Source: Tenebrio molitor
Taxonomy: Eukaryota > Arthropoda > Insecta > Coleoptera > Tenebrionidae
Direction: 5' to 3'
DNA length: 64,000 bases
Assembly (NCBI RefSeq): GCF_963966145.1
Contig: NC_091052.1
Span: forward strand, 11,160,001-11,224,000
The position numbers and the translations under genes were made by a program. The notes beneath the pieces were generated by a model, which was not told where the DNA came from, made no database searches, and worked only from the letters and a program-made list of their open reading frames with translations. Positions 49,201 to 59,678 of this stretch are shown here, one piece after another; the stretch's first letter is position 1, and every line of letters begins with the position of its first letter.

Positions 49201-52200
49201 CAGCACATAAACGTCGACCCACTCGCAAGATTGTGAGACTTGCCTCAGTCGAAACATTTACCTTATCCAATTTTGTTAGATATTTTTTAATTTTCGTGTA
49301 CAATCTCCGGAGTTGTTCTATCGATTGCACTGCCGGTTTTGTGGAAATTCCGTTAAACGCTCCGTCTGATTTTAGTCGCGATACAGAATTTCGCTCGGCG
49401 TCATGAATTGCTTTTTGGAAATTGAAAATTTCGATTATGTAGGCACGCTTTTGGCATCTCCTCCACAGGAAAGCGAACACAGCTAGCAACAGCTGCGGCA
49501 AAATTCCATAATAGCGCTTCAGATAATTTTGTTCACGTGACAAATCTTATTTTAAAGTATGTAGTGCAGCGCGAAATGAGATTCAATTTGTTTAATGGCG
49601 CGTGTAAATATTCGGCGGCTGGGAGGACATTCCATCTTAATTGAATTAAAATAAGATTAGATTTAATCCACTTTTATAGTTTCGTCGGGGCAATTCCGAG
49701 ACGACTTTTAAACTCGCGAAAATTAACAATTAAAAACGAAACGCTTCTTGTGCGACGGAGTTGACTCCCATCCGAGTGTGACTGTTCGGCTTAGAACATC
49801 TACCGATTATTTTCGGTGAGTAATCCAATTCGCACACTCATCTAAATGCGGAACGATTTCGCGCAAATCAACGATTCCATTTGAATTTTTATGAACGTAA
49901 CAGCTGCCAGAGTTATCGAACAAAGACATTACAGATAAATTTCAAATTCATGTCCCGATCGATACAATCAGGTGCCGAAGTCGAATCTCTCGTAAAACGC
50001 CTGTAAAAATATTATCACATCGGGTATTACTTTGCTCAGTTCTAGTAAAATTGGGTGCTAAAAGCTTCATCGTTGGACATAATAAACGACTTCTTCGGTT
50101 ACGTCTCCAGATTTTTATTGGTTCTTGTATCTCAAAGCACTTTTACTACCGCCCTTGATAAGGATATATGGCGACTTAATCTTATGGTTTTATATTCATT
50201 GTTGTAAAGAACGACTTTTGCCGAAGACGAAGATTAATAGCGAAACCCTTCAAATTACTTTTTTTATTGGAGTCATTTCGAACCGTCGTAAACGATCCCC
50301 GCGGCTGTGGTCCCACGCTAAACATATTGCCGTTATAATAAAGAAAAAATTGCCACATATTTATATTAATCGAAATCTATTTTTGAACGTTCACTACTCG
50401 CACGCTACCCCCGCAAAATCTACCCCGACGTTTTAAAAATTCGCCCAAAAATTAACACGAAGCTGGCACAACGGAAGTGCTTTCGTGCACATCGTATCTT
50501 CTCTCATTACGTTGCTTTCGTTAACGCAAAACTAAGCGGTTCTATTTTTCATAATTCCGCCGCCACCCAGCAAAAAGCGACTTCTTGACATAACTTACAG
50601 TAAAATTTTATAGCCGTGCCCAGACTACCGTTGAACTTTACAACTTTCAAACACCATTAATAATTACGTATTGCTGCAATAAGCAAACAATAGAGACACG
50701 TTTCCGTGCCTTTAGGATCTAGTAAAAAATAATAAAACATAGTTTACGGACCTTGTCCTAAGAGGATTGTGTAAGTAAAACCATACCTATTTCGTAAACG
50801 CATTAATAATTTAAACTGAGTTGTTTCAGTTGCGTGTCCAGAACCGCGGATCGGAATTGTTTCAACAGTTGAGTAAATTTCTCTAAATGGAAAAATGGTG
50901 GATGCGCCGGGTAAATACGGAAACTCCGGTGTTTGTCGCACCGAGCACGATTTCAAATCAGAAAGTAATAAATAATTGTTAGTGAATGGTACGGACGTTG
51001 TAAAAGAGTGAGCGTAGTGAATCTTATCGTTTGGGCTCGATTCGGGATCGGCGTTGCTTGCTTTAAAATTTAAAAAGTTATTCACATCAAACGGACATAT
51101 TTGCGTTTGAATTTTTCCCAAACAGACTGTAACAATTAAAATAGGAAGTGAACGAAGCCTTTACTCGATACAATGCTCGTCGAAAACATCGACCAAATGA
51201 GTGCACAGAGTGCCCGGAATAATATAAAAAAAAATCATTTCTACCGTTATTCGGAAATGCACTTCAAAAGCATTGTTCGACGAGCTGCGACCGATGCAAT
51301 TACGATGCGCAATTATAAATTTACATCTGTACTGCTCGCAGGTGATGGAAAGTTGAATGCGCCCGAAGTCGACGTCCGTAAACCGCCAGACGAGTGTATT
51401 GTCCCTTCAAGAAAATTATTCCTCCCGACAAGAAGTTGTGTTGCCCCGGGGCCAGGGTCAAAATTCTGAAGTTGTGCTGAAAGAGACAAGAGTTCATCAC
51501 GTAATTTATAGACTTCACGCAAGTTTGCCCCTACTACACGACATCACACAAAGTTAATTTAAACATGACGTTTGAAAATAATCCACGGAGGCTTTCCAAA
51601 GTCGAAATGGAAGTTTTCACGCTAGGCGGGATCACAATCGCTCGACTGATGACGACCTATCACGTATCATGCTCTAGCTTTATGCACAACCATAATATTT
51701 TGAAAGCTGTGACAACAATACAGCTTTGGATAGGTGCGTGGGACGTCGTTCCTCGTGAAATTCGATTCAAAAACGATTGTTTATTGAACGAAACGAAAAC
51801 AAAACAGTAACATATTGTTCTGTCGGATTAGCAAATTAGCGAACATACCAAAGCAAAACATCTTCTTGTATGGGCTCATTGTTACTTGTGTACACAGAGG
51901 GGCATTGTGGTTATGGAAAATGACATGTCTGATGACATCAGAACGAACTGGGGAACTTTGAGTGGAGTATCTGGCTAAAACAAAGGCAAATATAATTCAG
52001 CGAGAGCAGCCCACACTTGTTTCCTACAATTATTAATAAAGCTAAATTATACTTGTAAATAAAGGCAAATATCTCTGACCGAAAACTCTCGTACGGGTGA
52101 TTCGCCCCTAAACTTTGCGATATTAGTCGTGAACCTCCATTGGGACTCGCTTCCTAAACTCACGCACGTTAACTTCGCGAGGAAGAGTAAAAAAATAAAA

Positions 52201-55200
52201 TTTGGCCAAAACCAGAAACTGAAATCGTCAACAAAACACGACAACGACATCCACCGGACCCGATCCGAAACGAGTACATTTTGTTTCCGTCGGAAATAAC
52301 GATTCGTCATCGTGTCAAATTTATTTTACAAGATCGCGTCCTCCTGTTCTTTCGACGACTTCCACGACAGCCCCGTCTTGTTGTAATTTTAATCAAACAA
52401 TCATCGTCACGTGACGCACACGGGGCGCCACTAAATTAAATCCCGCTAATAAACCGCAAGCTCCCAAGTTCGGGCCTGGATTCCGGCGGCTTTCGCACAA
52501 ACTCTGAGTGACACTCGCCAGTTTCAAGTTACCGAAAGCCCCTAAACTTACACCAAAACAGCCGCTCGCCCCCTCGTCCGGTCCCCATCGTGGAGCAAAT
52601 ACAATTAAATTATATTGCCACGGCCGTGGACTCGCTCTCAAATTAATAGTTAATCGAGTTAACGATAATAAATGAGCGAATCGCAAGTGCAACAGCTAAA
52701 TAAGAAAACAAATTAACTCCAGACAACGGCAGTCGACTAATCACTTATAATTTGCCTGTCAAACTTTATCGGAAGTTGGCGACTCGATATTGTGTTAATA
52801 GATTGGCTGTAATTACAGGGTTCGGGTGAAATAATAAATATCGACGGAGGATTAGACAGAAATTAGCGCATCCGGAACGTCCCGGCTTATAATGACATTT
52901 ATACGACTTACAGATAATATCGGCTTTGACTGCCAAATGCCACTTAAATTATACATCTGCGAACGTCCGCAAGATACGCCGGACGGGATTAACTTCCGTC
53001 CATTAATTCACGAACCCTGGACCAAAACAATTGCGACTTAACAAACACCAAAGAAAAATCACTCGTACTAAATTCACGCTAGAATTGGTACCGCCGACGC
53101 TCTTCGACGCACCGGGCCCCTTCCGGACTTCCACGTTCCTTCCTTCCTTGGTATCTCCTTTGATCCTCGAAATGGGCTATTTTAATTAACTCTGCATTTG
53201 ATACTTCGGCAAATTTTTCACCTTTACCAAAACGTCACCGTCATTTATTAACAAAATCCCAATTATTTTCGACATTTCGAGAAAACAACTCGTTCAAAAC
53301 TCAAAGAACTATCAATGATTCCGAACTCTGCGCTCCGAACTATCAAGATATAACGAGAGTTGACAAATTGACAGTGTTTACTGCATAGTCACCCCAAAAA
53401 TAATTTTATCAACAATGTTACAGGCATTTATGGATCAATACCGTCGTGTTCTCGAACGAGGACTGACATCTTCGCAAAAAAATCTGGTACGTGAGTGTTT
53501 TTGATTGAAAATGCTTCTGTTAAAAGATTTAACAGTGCTGATTTAAAAACAATACAACTCCAATTCTACAAAATTAATTGTGGTTTTTCGAATTTAATCG
53601 CAACAAAATTGACTGATAAATTATTTATTAGAAAATAATAACCACTCCGAATTTTTTCCGTTCCAATTAGGAAGGGATGTAAAAATATTCTTGATGGAAA
53701 TTTGAAAACAGCTCTCCTACATTTCTTTTACTCGATTTCGTACGAATCGATTCCGGTTGCTTTTTAAAACCAATACAAAAACAGAATTTGTAAAATGTAC
53801 GTTTATTTGTTAATTCAATATAAAAATCGCGCGTGCAGTTGTATTTTTAATTTGTGTTCGTGCGAGCTCTCCAATAACGGATCAAAGGGGACGTCGACGT
53901 TTAATTATGAAGTGCCTGGCGTAAAACACGACTGTCGAAGAATTCTTTGTCGTTTCGTTACGTCAACCTAGACCGAGACCCGAGAAAGGAAAGGTAATTA
54001 GCAACTCGGTAAACTTTTGTGTCGAATAGGCAACGTCTTCGTAACGTGGACAATCGAATTGTGGAAGTTTAACGTGAAGTTGTGTTACACACTCCACCGA
54101 TTCGCGTTATTCATATCGAAAAGCATGCACCACGACCGCCGAAACTAATTGACGCAAGTTGAAACTTCGTACTCATCCAGAAAGCAATCGACTCGAAGAG
54201 CTACCGTTTCAGTGGAGTTCCGACAAGGTGAAAGGCGCCTGAAACAACAAACAACAACAAACCCACTTGAAAATTCTTTTGAAGGTGGATCAGTGTTGTC
54301 AACTTGACTCCTGTCAAACGAAAAAGCGAACAAAAAAATAATGACAAGAACGTCGATTGGTCGCCAACAAACAATCTCGACGAACTTGAAAAAAAGTGTG
54401 AGTTTTCGGAGATCTTTCGCCGCAGATTTTTATGAACCGTGTGTTTCGCCACTCTCCCAAATGTTTACTGCGAAATTTCGTCAGGAAAAACATTTACGTT
54501 TTATTTCGGTCGGTATTTGTGTGTTACCTCGTGCCTCGTAAAAATAAGTAGGTTTCCCTCTTTTGTCGTGATTGCGTACAGGGTTTGTTATAAATGTTTC
54601 TAACATCCTATTTTGCTGTGATTAATATAATTTGACATTTGACAGCTCACATTTGTGGCTTTGCAGTTTTCACTGTTTATCACTTTTCACAGTGTAAATT
54701 ACGGTGATCCAAGTTATTTAAGATAGCGTCTTTTTCAACACTACCTGTTAACATTTTGTTTACAACTGAGTATTTATAAACACTTTTTAGCTTTCGTTAT
54801 AATAAAAATGGTTCACTCGTTGGAACACATACATTTATTGTAATGTTTTATTATTGAAATGGAACATGCAACAACAATGACGAATGGAGTTATTCAGAAT
54901 CGGGCTGCAAGTACGAATTACTTGCGAAATATCCTAACACTCAAATCTACGAAACGTCTTTGGTGACTCATATGAGCGATGTAATCAACAGATGTGTTAG
55001 GATTTGAAGCGTAAATAATAAAGGAAAATCAACTGGAAGGTCTCCAGCATTCGAAAGGGAACTACTTACAGCACAACCCATAAAAATCTTTAACAAGATT
55101 ATCTAAATAAGTACTTCTAAACACATGCCAAAAAAAAACAACGTTAAAACAGGACTGCATAGTGCATACCAATTATTGATCCTCTGTGTCGTCTTGAATG

Positions 55201-58200
55201 TTGCAACCGGTTTAAAAATAATTTAATTGACAGGCTACTGGATGTCACATTTTTTAAAGATGAAGCCCGGTTTCATCTGTCCTACTATGTGTATTCATAA
55301 CATTTCAAAATCTGGTCTTCCCAACACTCACATGTTTTTATCGAGACACCTCTACATCCTTTAAAAGTTGTAGAATAGAACAGTTTCTCGTAGTCCCAGC
55401 TTCTTTGATAACACTATCAACGAAAAATTTATGCAAGAGATTTTGGTACCATTCACCAATAAATTTATTGACGAAGAACTTGAGTTTAGGTATTTTTAGC
55501 AGGATGGATCCACTGCACACACAACAGGTTTATCCGCAATCTTATGGCATTTTCATCATGTTCTCCTGATTTAGCACCACTGGATTTTGCAATGTTCGGG
55601 TATTTGAAAGACCAAATGTTTAAAGGATAGTTAACGAGTCAGAGGAGTTACAGGAAGAAAATGTACTATGGCGGCCATCCAAAAGTGAACGATTTTTTTT
55701 AATAGTTTGATTTTTACTTTAAATCATAGGCGTCCTAAAATGTCAAAGTTTGACACTAGCGTTAAAAAAATTATTGAAACTATTTTTTTTAAATGCCACA
55801 TCTCACTCCGATTCAGATAGCTAGGGCTATTGCAAAGCTAGAAGAAAATTGGTCGTTGGCGGCTGTGGCGAGAGAATTACATTGCAGTAAGACTTGCATC
55901 TTCAATATAAAGAGGCGTTGGCAAGAAAATAGGCTTGAGAGGCCAATACGAATAGGTGTTGGAAAGGTTTCTTTACTAACGTTTACTTTTATTACAACTT
56001 TTTATTATTAAAATAGTAACGCCTGCTGCACGAACGCCAATGAATACAGCCTGATTTAATATAACGAAAAATACGGAAATTTTCGCAAGCTATCGTTCAC
56101 TTTTGGATGGCCGCGATTGTACATTGCTGCCGTAAAATTGACTACAAAATGTTGTGGGTTTCAAGAGGCGAAATGAAATGTCTAGAGATAGATAGATAGG
56201 TCTAGAGATTAAAGGTGAAAGTTTTCAGTAATTTCTTTGCCAATCATACATTTGTTTGTGCTATGTGTAAAGGGTGTTTTTTTAAATTTGGCGTCGAAGT
56301 AGGCGTTGGAGAGTCGATTGAGAGCGCACCACTCGTGTAAAAGCGTAAGTTTTAAACAGCTGATCCGTGATCCGTAACCTGTATAGTGCGTTCACAATCG
56401 ACAGTTCAACGCCTACTTCGACGCCAAATTTAAAAAAACACCCGTTATACTTTTGTCATTTTTCAATAAAGTCCAAAGAAATGTGTTGTCGTTTTAGTTA
56501 TTAGAAACTTTTTGTTTTTAGGCAACCGAGTAGTTAGTCAATTTCTTTATATAAGGTGAAATTGAAACGCATCATAGTAATGTAAACCATAGTATACAGG
56601 GTGTCCCAAAAATGGCATACTTACTACTTACTACTTACTACCTTATCGAGGATGTTTAAATGTACATACATGAAAAAAATATGGAAAAAATGTTTCCGGC
56701 AAAAAATCAATTATTTTTATTATTATTATTCACGGTAATACAATGTAAACAAAGATAATATATTCGTACATCATTACCTTGAAATGTTACCATAGTGGAT
56801 TTAAAATAATTTTTTCGATTTCCAAAGCTTCTAAATTCTCTATTACGCAAGACTTAGATATTGGTAGTGAGTGATCTTGTACTTTGTGATAATATGTACG
56901 ATGAGCTGCCATGACAATTTCATACATATATTTCAAAATAATTGACCTGTTAAGTGCCACTTTCAAAGACCTCTAAATCAGCAAATAAGTCCAATAGAAT
57001 TTTTTTAACATTTTTCTGACGTTTACGGTAATCTCTTCTACACCGTAGTGCACCGTTAGTATGCCATTTTTGGGACACCCTGTATAAACGCTGTTCAAAA
57101 ATCAAAAAACCATTGTGGTACAAATGAGTCATCTGTCATTGTGATAAGTAATAGGAAATGTCATGAAAACAGCGTTTAGGTAGGTATTTGCAATAAGTGA
57201 ATACTCCGAAAATGGGGTTACGGCCGGTTTCATAATCCGACCCTAAAGTCTCCTTTAATAAAATGCGCCTTTAAGGTAAATGCGCCTTTAAATCTAAAAT
57301 AAAGGAAACTGCATTTCATAAACACGGACTATCGAAACATTGGTTAAAATTTGCATTAGTTCGAAAACGAATCATTCACCGTGTGTACGCAGTCATTTTC
57401 CTAGGGAATTCTAGGGAATTTTACAGTAAACGTTTGAAAGTTTTGGTAACTCGCAACTATTTCCCTCGGACTTTGAATTGTATTTCGAGTAGGTATTTTA
57501 ATTTTTGTTTACATTCTGCATTTTACATTTTGCTAGTGGAGCAGCGCCAAATTAAAACATCCGATTAATAAAAGATTGCGACCAAAAATGCCAAATCCAA
57601 CCTTTCAAGTGAAGGAGGAATTTTATAAATCTAAAACAAAACTTGTATAAAATAAGATCCTACACTTAAAGAGAAGAGAGGAAAGAGAAGAACATGAAAG
57701 GAAAAAACTGTTACCTATTAGACTTAGATTGAATTAGCAAGAAAACAATTGAGCAATAAAAACTAATGAATTCATGGAATATCTTTATTTTCTGAATAAC
57801 TATAAGTTTCCGAAATGTTGATTTAATTATTGGGTAAGTACCTGCTAATTCACAAAAAAAAAGCAGCAATTTGTGGCAATGCACTAGCCTAGCGAAATGT
57901 CACTTGTCATGTAATTGAGGTTATGTTCCCCATTTAAATCCACCTTTAACGAGATAAAAGGCCGACAACGAGCTTTTAAAGTTAAAGGGGGTTTTAAGGA
58001 TTTAAAGACGCCTTTAATGAATATGAAACACAATTTTTAGTTAAAGGTGGTTTTAAATTTAAAACCGCTTTTAAAATACATTATGAAACCGGCCGTTAAA
58101 CATTGTGAATTCATAAAGTACAATTTAACTTAGTTCCATCCCAAACGAGACGCTTCTGGAAGCTCTAATAGATCGAAACATGAATAGCCGCAAAAACGCT

Positions 58201-59678
58201 TTAAAAAGGGAGAGTGACAAAACCTTACTATGAATGAAATAGAGCAAAAACAATTTAAATACACAGAGCCGCAAAAACGTGTAAGAATATGTAGGTACTA
58301 CGAGTATGAATGAAAACCAAAAACTGTTTGCACCTTTTTTGCATTGCACTCGATAACTTTTTAATCTTACTATTCTTTCTAACGTGATATCAGTGGCGTA
58401 CTCTACTTTTTTGCTTAAACTTTACATGGCCCTCATGCGGAGGTATAGCGCAAAATCGAATGCACGTGATTTTCACAAATGGTCTGAAGATCCTAGGGTT
58501 TTAATATTCTGATGTACATATATTGATTTCACCCTGTATATAAAGTATAGGTACACCAGAATCATGGGCGGCAAATATCCACAGCACACCATATTGTTAG
58601 AAACATTTATAATGACCCTGTACGAGGTAGAAAATAACCGTGCCTCCGTCGGTCTCTTTTGGTCGAATTTATCTTGATCCGTTCGGTTTTAATCGTTCAT
58701 AATAACAGAAAGTGACGTGATGAAGCCATCAGAAAACGATTACGACTTTGTTGGCCGCGTGCAAGTCTGGGGCAAGGTGGCTAATTGCGCGTACGATGAA
58801 CAAGCGACAACATTATAAGAAACGACAACGGTCGAGGACGACCTCGTTGAAAGGACACTCACCGGGATGGAGACGATGTACGCGCACAAGACGACATCTG
58901 GGGCCCGGATCAGGCATGAATAGTCCATTATCCTGGAGGATATGACACCAATAACCACTAACCTGACAGCGAAGAATAACGATAAATCATTTCGTCCGTG
59001 CCCTCTCGGCCTACATGATATAGTATACCATATTGTTCGGGCCCATGCACATGCGGCTGCACGAGTTATTTATTGTTGCCTTTTATATCTCTCTTAGTGT
59101 CAGACGCTGTACACGTCGGGCATTAAAACTAGCTCCTTTTGTTAAGCCGTGGTGTGGAGCCTGCGCGAAATTAATGTTCAACTGTCCCAATATGAAAGGA
59201 CGTCTCAACTAAGTTATTAAGATCGTAAGCGACGCTCGACTCTCATATTTTCTCGAGGATTAAACGCCACGCAACATCAACACGATTATCTTTTTCTTGA
59301 CGAGCTCAAGAAGACCGAAGACCGCCCCCATCGTGATACCTAACTCGACCTCAGGTATTTCTCCCTCGACCTCTCGACGGGACTAAAAACGATCGACATT
59401 GTTGATTGATCGCACCGAGATCGGTCCGGTGTCACGTCAATTCATAAATCCTCGTCCGAAGAGGCCGAAAACACGACACTTACCAGATACCATTGTTCCT
59501 TGAAGAGCGGGTCGGGAAATTCACCGACGGGTGCGGCCCTGTAACGCGGATGACCGTGGGACGGCAGAGCCCCAGGAGCTGCAGCGCTGAAGTACTGCGA
59601 AAAAGGGGTGACGGAAGGGCGAAAGACGTAGTCGCGCTTCTTTCGCTTCTTCTCGTGCTGCTGTTGGACCCATTGCAC
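34245..59678 (-). CDS. Fur2: Furin-2-type proprotein convertase (5' end not in window)
   Basis: Twelve minus-strand exons keep frame over 1131 codons: 59678-59484, 43902-43768, 42215-42056, 38135-37832, 37693-36536, 36479-36292, 35775-35619, 35566-35295, 35235-34991, 34937-34700, 34647-34475 and 34415-34245. The first visible exon carries the basic self-cleavage site (EKKRKKRD). The S8 catalytic triad is present: Asp in SILDDGIQTNHPDL, His in NKHGTRCAGEVA and Ser in HTGTSASAPLAAGI, with the oxyanion Asn region WASGNGG. A P domain follows, then about nine furin-type cysteine-rich repeats, a membrane span (ITGLAIIAVLCVVILFVTVFIV) and an acidic serine-rich cytoplasmic tail (SDGDSSDSDSSEG). This layout matches Drosophila Furin 2, a Golgi enzyme that cleaves precursors after multibasic sites. 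Signal peptide and most of the prodomain are missing and probably lie right of position 64000. Confidence 0.94.
38136..42055 (-). other. Fur2 intron of 3.9 kb between catalytic exons
   Basis: It separates the exon with the catalytic His from the exon with the oxyanion Asn. It holds a TA-flanked MITE (41049-41295), an isolated transposon end near 41591-41616, a GC-rich patch at 38221-38300 with a small hairpin, and paired hairpins at 39398-39477. No coding sequence is recognised. Confidence 0.6.
41049..41295. mobile_element. 247-bp TA-flanked MITE
   Basis: The terminal inverted repeats read CTATTCCGGACACG, then A or G, then AATCTTGGCCA on the two arms, with a single mismatch over about 26 bp. 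TA dinucleotides flank both ends (41047-41048 and 41296-41297). The interior does not code for protein. Low arm divergence suggests that it is fairly young or that the arms have been kept alike. Confidence 0.8.
42216..43767 (-). other. Fur2 intron of 1.55 kb
   Basis: It lies between the exon with the catalytic Asp and the exon with the catalytic His. No gene, repeat or mobile element is recognised in it. Confidence 0.7.
44191..44735. mobile_element. ~545-bp non-autonomous relative of the element at 54579
   Basis: The left end CAGGTTGTCATAAATGTTTCTT and the right end (reverse complement CGGGGTTATTGTAAATGTTTCTT) form imperfect inverted repeats, with TA before the left end. The interior shares blocks with the element at 54579-58620, such as CACTTTGCAGTTTTCA-T near the left end and GTGTAAATAAAG-AAAATCAACTG further in. 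It has no intact transposase. Confidence 0.65.
47180..47455 (+). repeat. Interspersed repeat, copy C
   Basis: This is the longest copy of the three-member family in this window, in opposite orientation to copy A. Shared marks are GAGTTCGTGTGTAAATTGGGA on the left, TTGTTCGACGAGCCC and GCTTGACGTTTCGTTTTGAC in the middle, and TTCACACAGGAGAAAATTCT on the right. A local inverted pair (GTGTAAATTGGG near 47210 and CCCAATTTACAC near 47268) could form a hairpin. Confidence 0.65.
47818..48082. mobile_element. Foldback element with CCTGA tandem repeats inside
   Basis: GCGAGAATGCATTTAGCGC is present at the left edge and inverted at the right edge, followed in both arms by GCCAAAGCAC with two mismatches between. 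Between the arms, 47903-47932 is a run of the pentamer CCTGA (six units, one changed to CGTGA). No coding sequence is seen. The outer limits may extend to about 47785 and 48125, where similarity between the arms fades. Confidence 0.6.
48499..48720. mobile_element. MITE-like fragment with CAGGGTCATTAATTC terminus
   Basis: A TA-flanked terminus (CAGGGTCATTAATTCATTATAAATG) is followed by an internal inverted pair: GTGCCGCAAGCCTC near 48558 and GAGGCTGGCGGCAC near 48656. The right terminus is not clear, so the boundary is approximate. Confidence 0.45.
49103..49543 (-). CDS. Unrecognised 146-codon open frame inside a Fur2 intron
   Basis: It is the longest unexplained open frame in the mobile-rich Fur2 intron. 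The frame has no ATG and would need to be an exon joined to others. An acceptor-like TTTTGCCGCAG precedes a hydrophobic run (LLLAVFAFLW), followed by charged helical sequence (SIEQLRRLYTKIKKYLTKLD, then LTILRVGRRLCAVLDRLSRK). A donor-like GTTAGT follows NYPVG. No family is recognised. It could be one exon of a nested gene or a chance frame. Confidence 0.3.
   Translation of the reverse strand: MSREQNYLKRYYGILPQLLLAVFAFLWRRCQKRAYIIEIFNFQKAIHDAERNSVSRLKSDGAFNGISTKPAVQSIEQLRRLYTKIKKYLTKLDKVNVSTEASLTILRVGRRLCAVLDRLSRKIANYPVGVSIFKINVNVHLVFVLQ
55666..56119 (+). mobile_element. 454-bp TA-flanked element with a transposase DNA-binding domain
   Basis: The inverted ends are 28 bp and differ at two bases: CTATGGCGGCCATCCAAAAG and onward to GTGAACGAT, with CAATCGCGGCC replacing CTATGGCGGCC on the other arm. 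TA flanks both sides (55664-55665 and 56120-56121). Inside, 55793-56011 encodes a helix-turn-helix of transposase type (TPIQIARAIAKLEENWSLAA, then VARELHCSKTCIFNIKRRW). The catalytic part is absent. It interrupts the older transposase remnant, whose sequence resumes after 56120. Confidence 0.8.
56270..56445. mobile_element. 176-bp palindromic MITE
   Basis: The outer arms are about 37 bp and perfectly inverted apart from the second base (GGGTGTTTTTTTAAATTTGG, then CGTCGAAGTAGGCGTTG). The pairing continues with few mismatches through TCGATTG-GA-CGCAC. Almost the whole element can fold into one hairpin. TA flanks both ends (56268-56269 and 56446-56447). Confidence 0.85.
56597..57082. mobile_element. 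486-bp TA-flanked MITE
   Basis: The two ends are perfect inverted repeats of about 26 bp, starting CAGGGTGTCCCAAAAATGGC and continuing ATACT. TA flanks both sides, extended here to TATA. The left interior contains a short tandem of TACTTACTAC. No transposase is present. Perfect arms suggest fairly recent insertion. Confidence 0.85.
57221..58095. mobile_element. 875-bp TTA-flanked element, PIF/Harbinger-like MITE
   Basis: The ends CGGCCGGTTTCATAAT and ATTATGAAACCGGCCG are exact inverted repeats, flanked by TTA on both sides (57218-57220 and 58096-58098). A three-base TTA/TAA target duplication is typical of PIF/Harbinger elements. Subterminal sequence repeats CCTTTAA/TTAAAGG-type units in both orientations. 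It has no transposase. Confidence 0.75.

Larger units (their letters stand above)
54579..58620 (+). mobile_element. Tc1/mariner-like transposon, ruined, with nested insertions
   Basis: The ends match as inverted repeats: CAGGGTTTGTTATAAATGTTTCTAACA on the left, and the reverse complement of the right end begins CAGGGTCATTATAAATGTTTCTAACA. TA flanks both sides (54577-54578 and 58621-58622). Transposase remnants in the plus orientation include FKDEARFHLS at about 55252, QDGSTAHTTGL at about 55500 and SPDLAPLDFAMFGYLKDQMF at about 55564. These are the regions around the second and third catalytic acids of DDE transposases. Stops and frame changes show that it is dead. Four other elements sit inside (55666-56119, 56270-56445, 56597-57082, 57221-58095). 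Confidence 0.75.
43903..59483 (-). other. Fur2 intron of 15.6 kb
   Basis: It separates the self-cleavage-site exon from the exon with the catalytic Asp. It carries the mobile elements and repeats at 44191-44735, 47180-47455, 47818-48082, 48499 and 54579-58620, and one unrecognised 146-codon open frame (49103-49543). The stretches 44736-47180, 49544-54578 and 58621-59483 show no recognised feature, although they are notably rich in CG dinucleotides. Confidence 0.65.

Noticed and set aside
53416..53490. ATG-started stretch (MLQAFMDQYRRVLERG...) ending at a GTACGTGAG donor-like site
   Set aside because: Only about 25 codons, with no partner exon found; a chance occurrence is likely.
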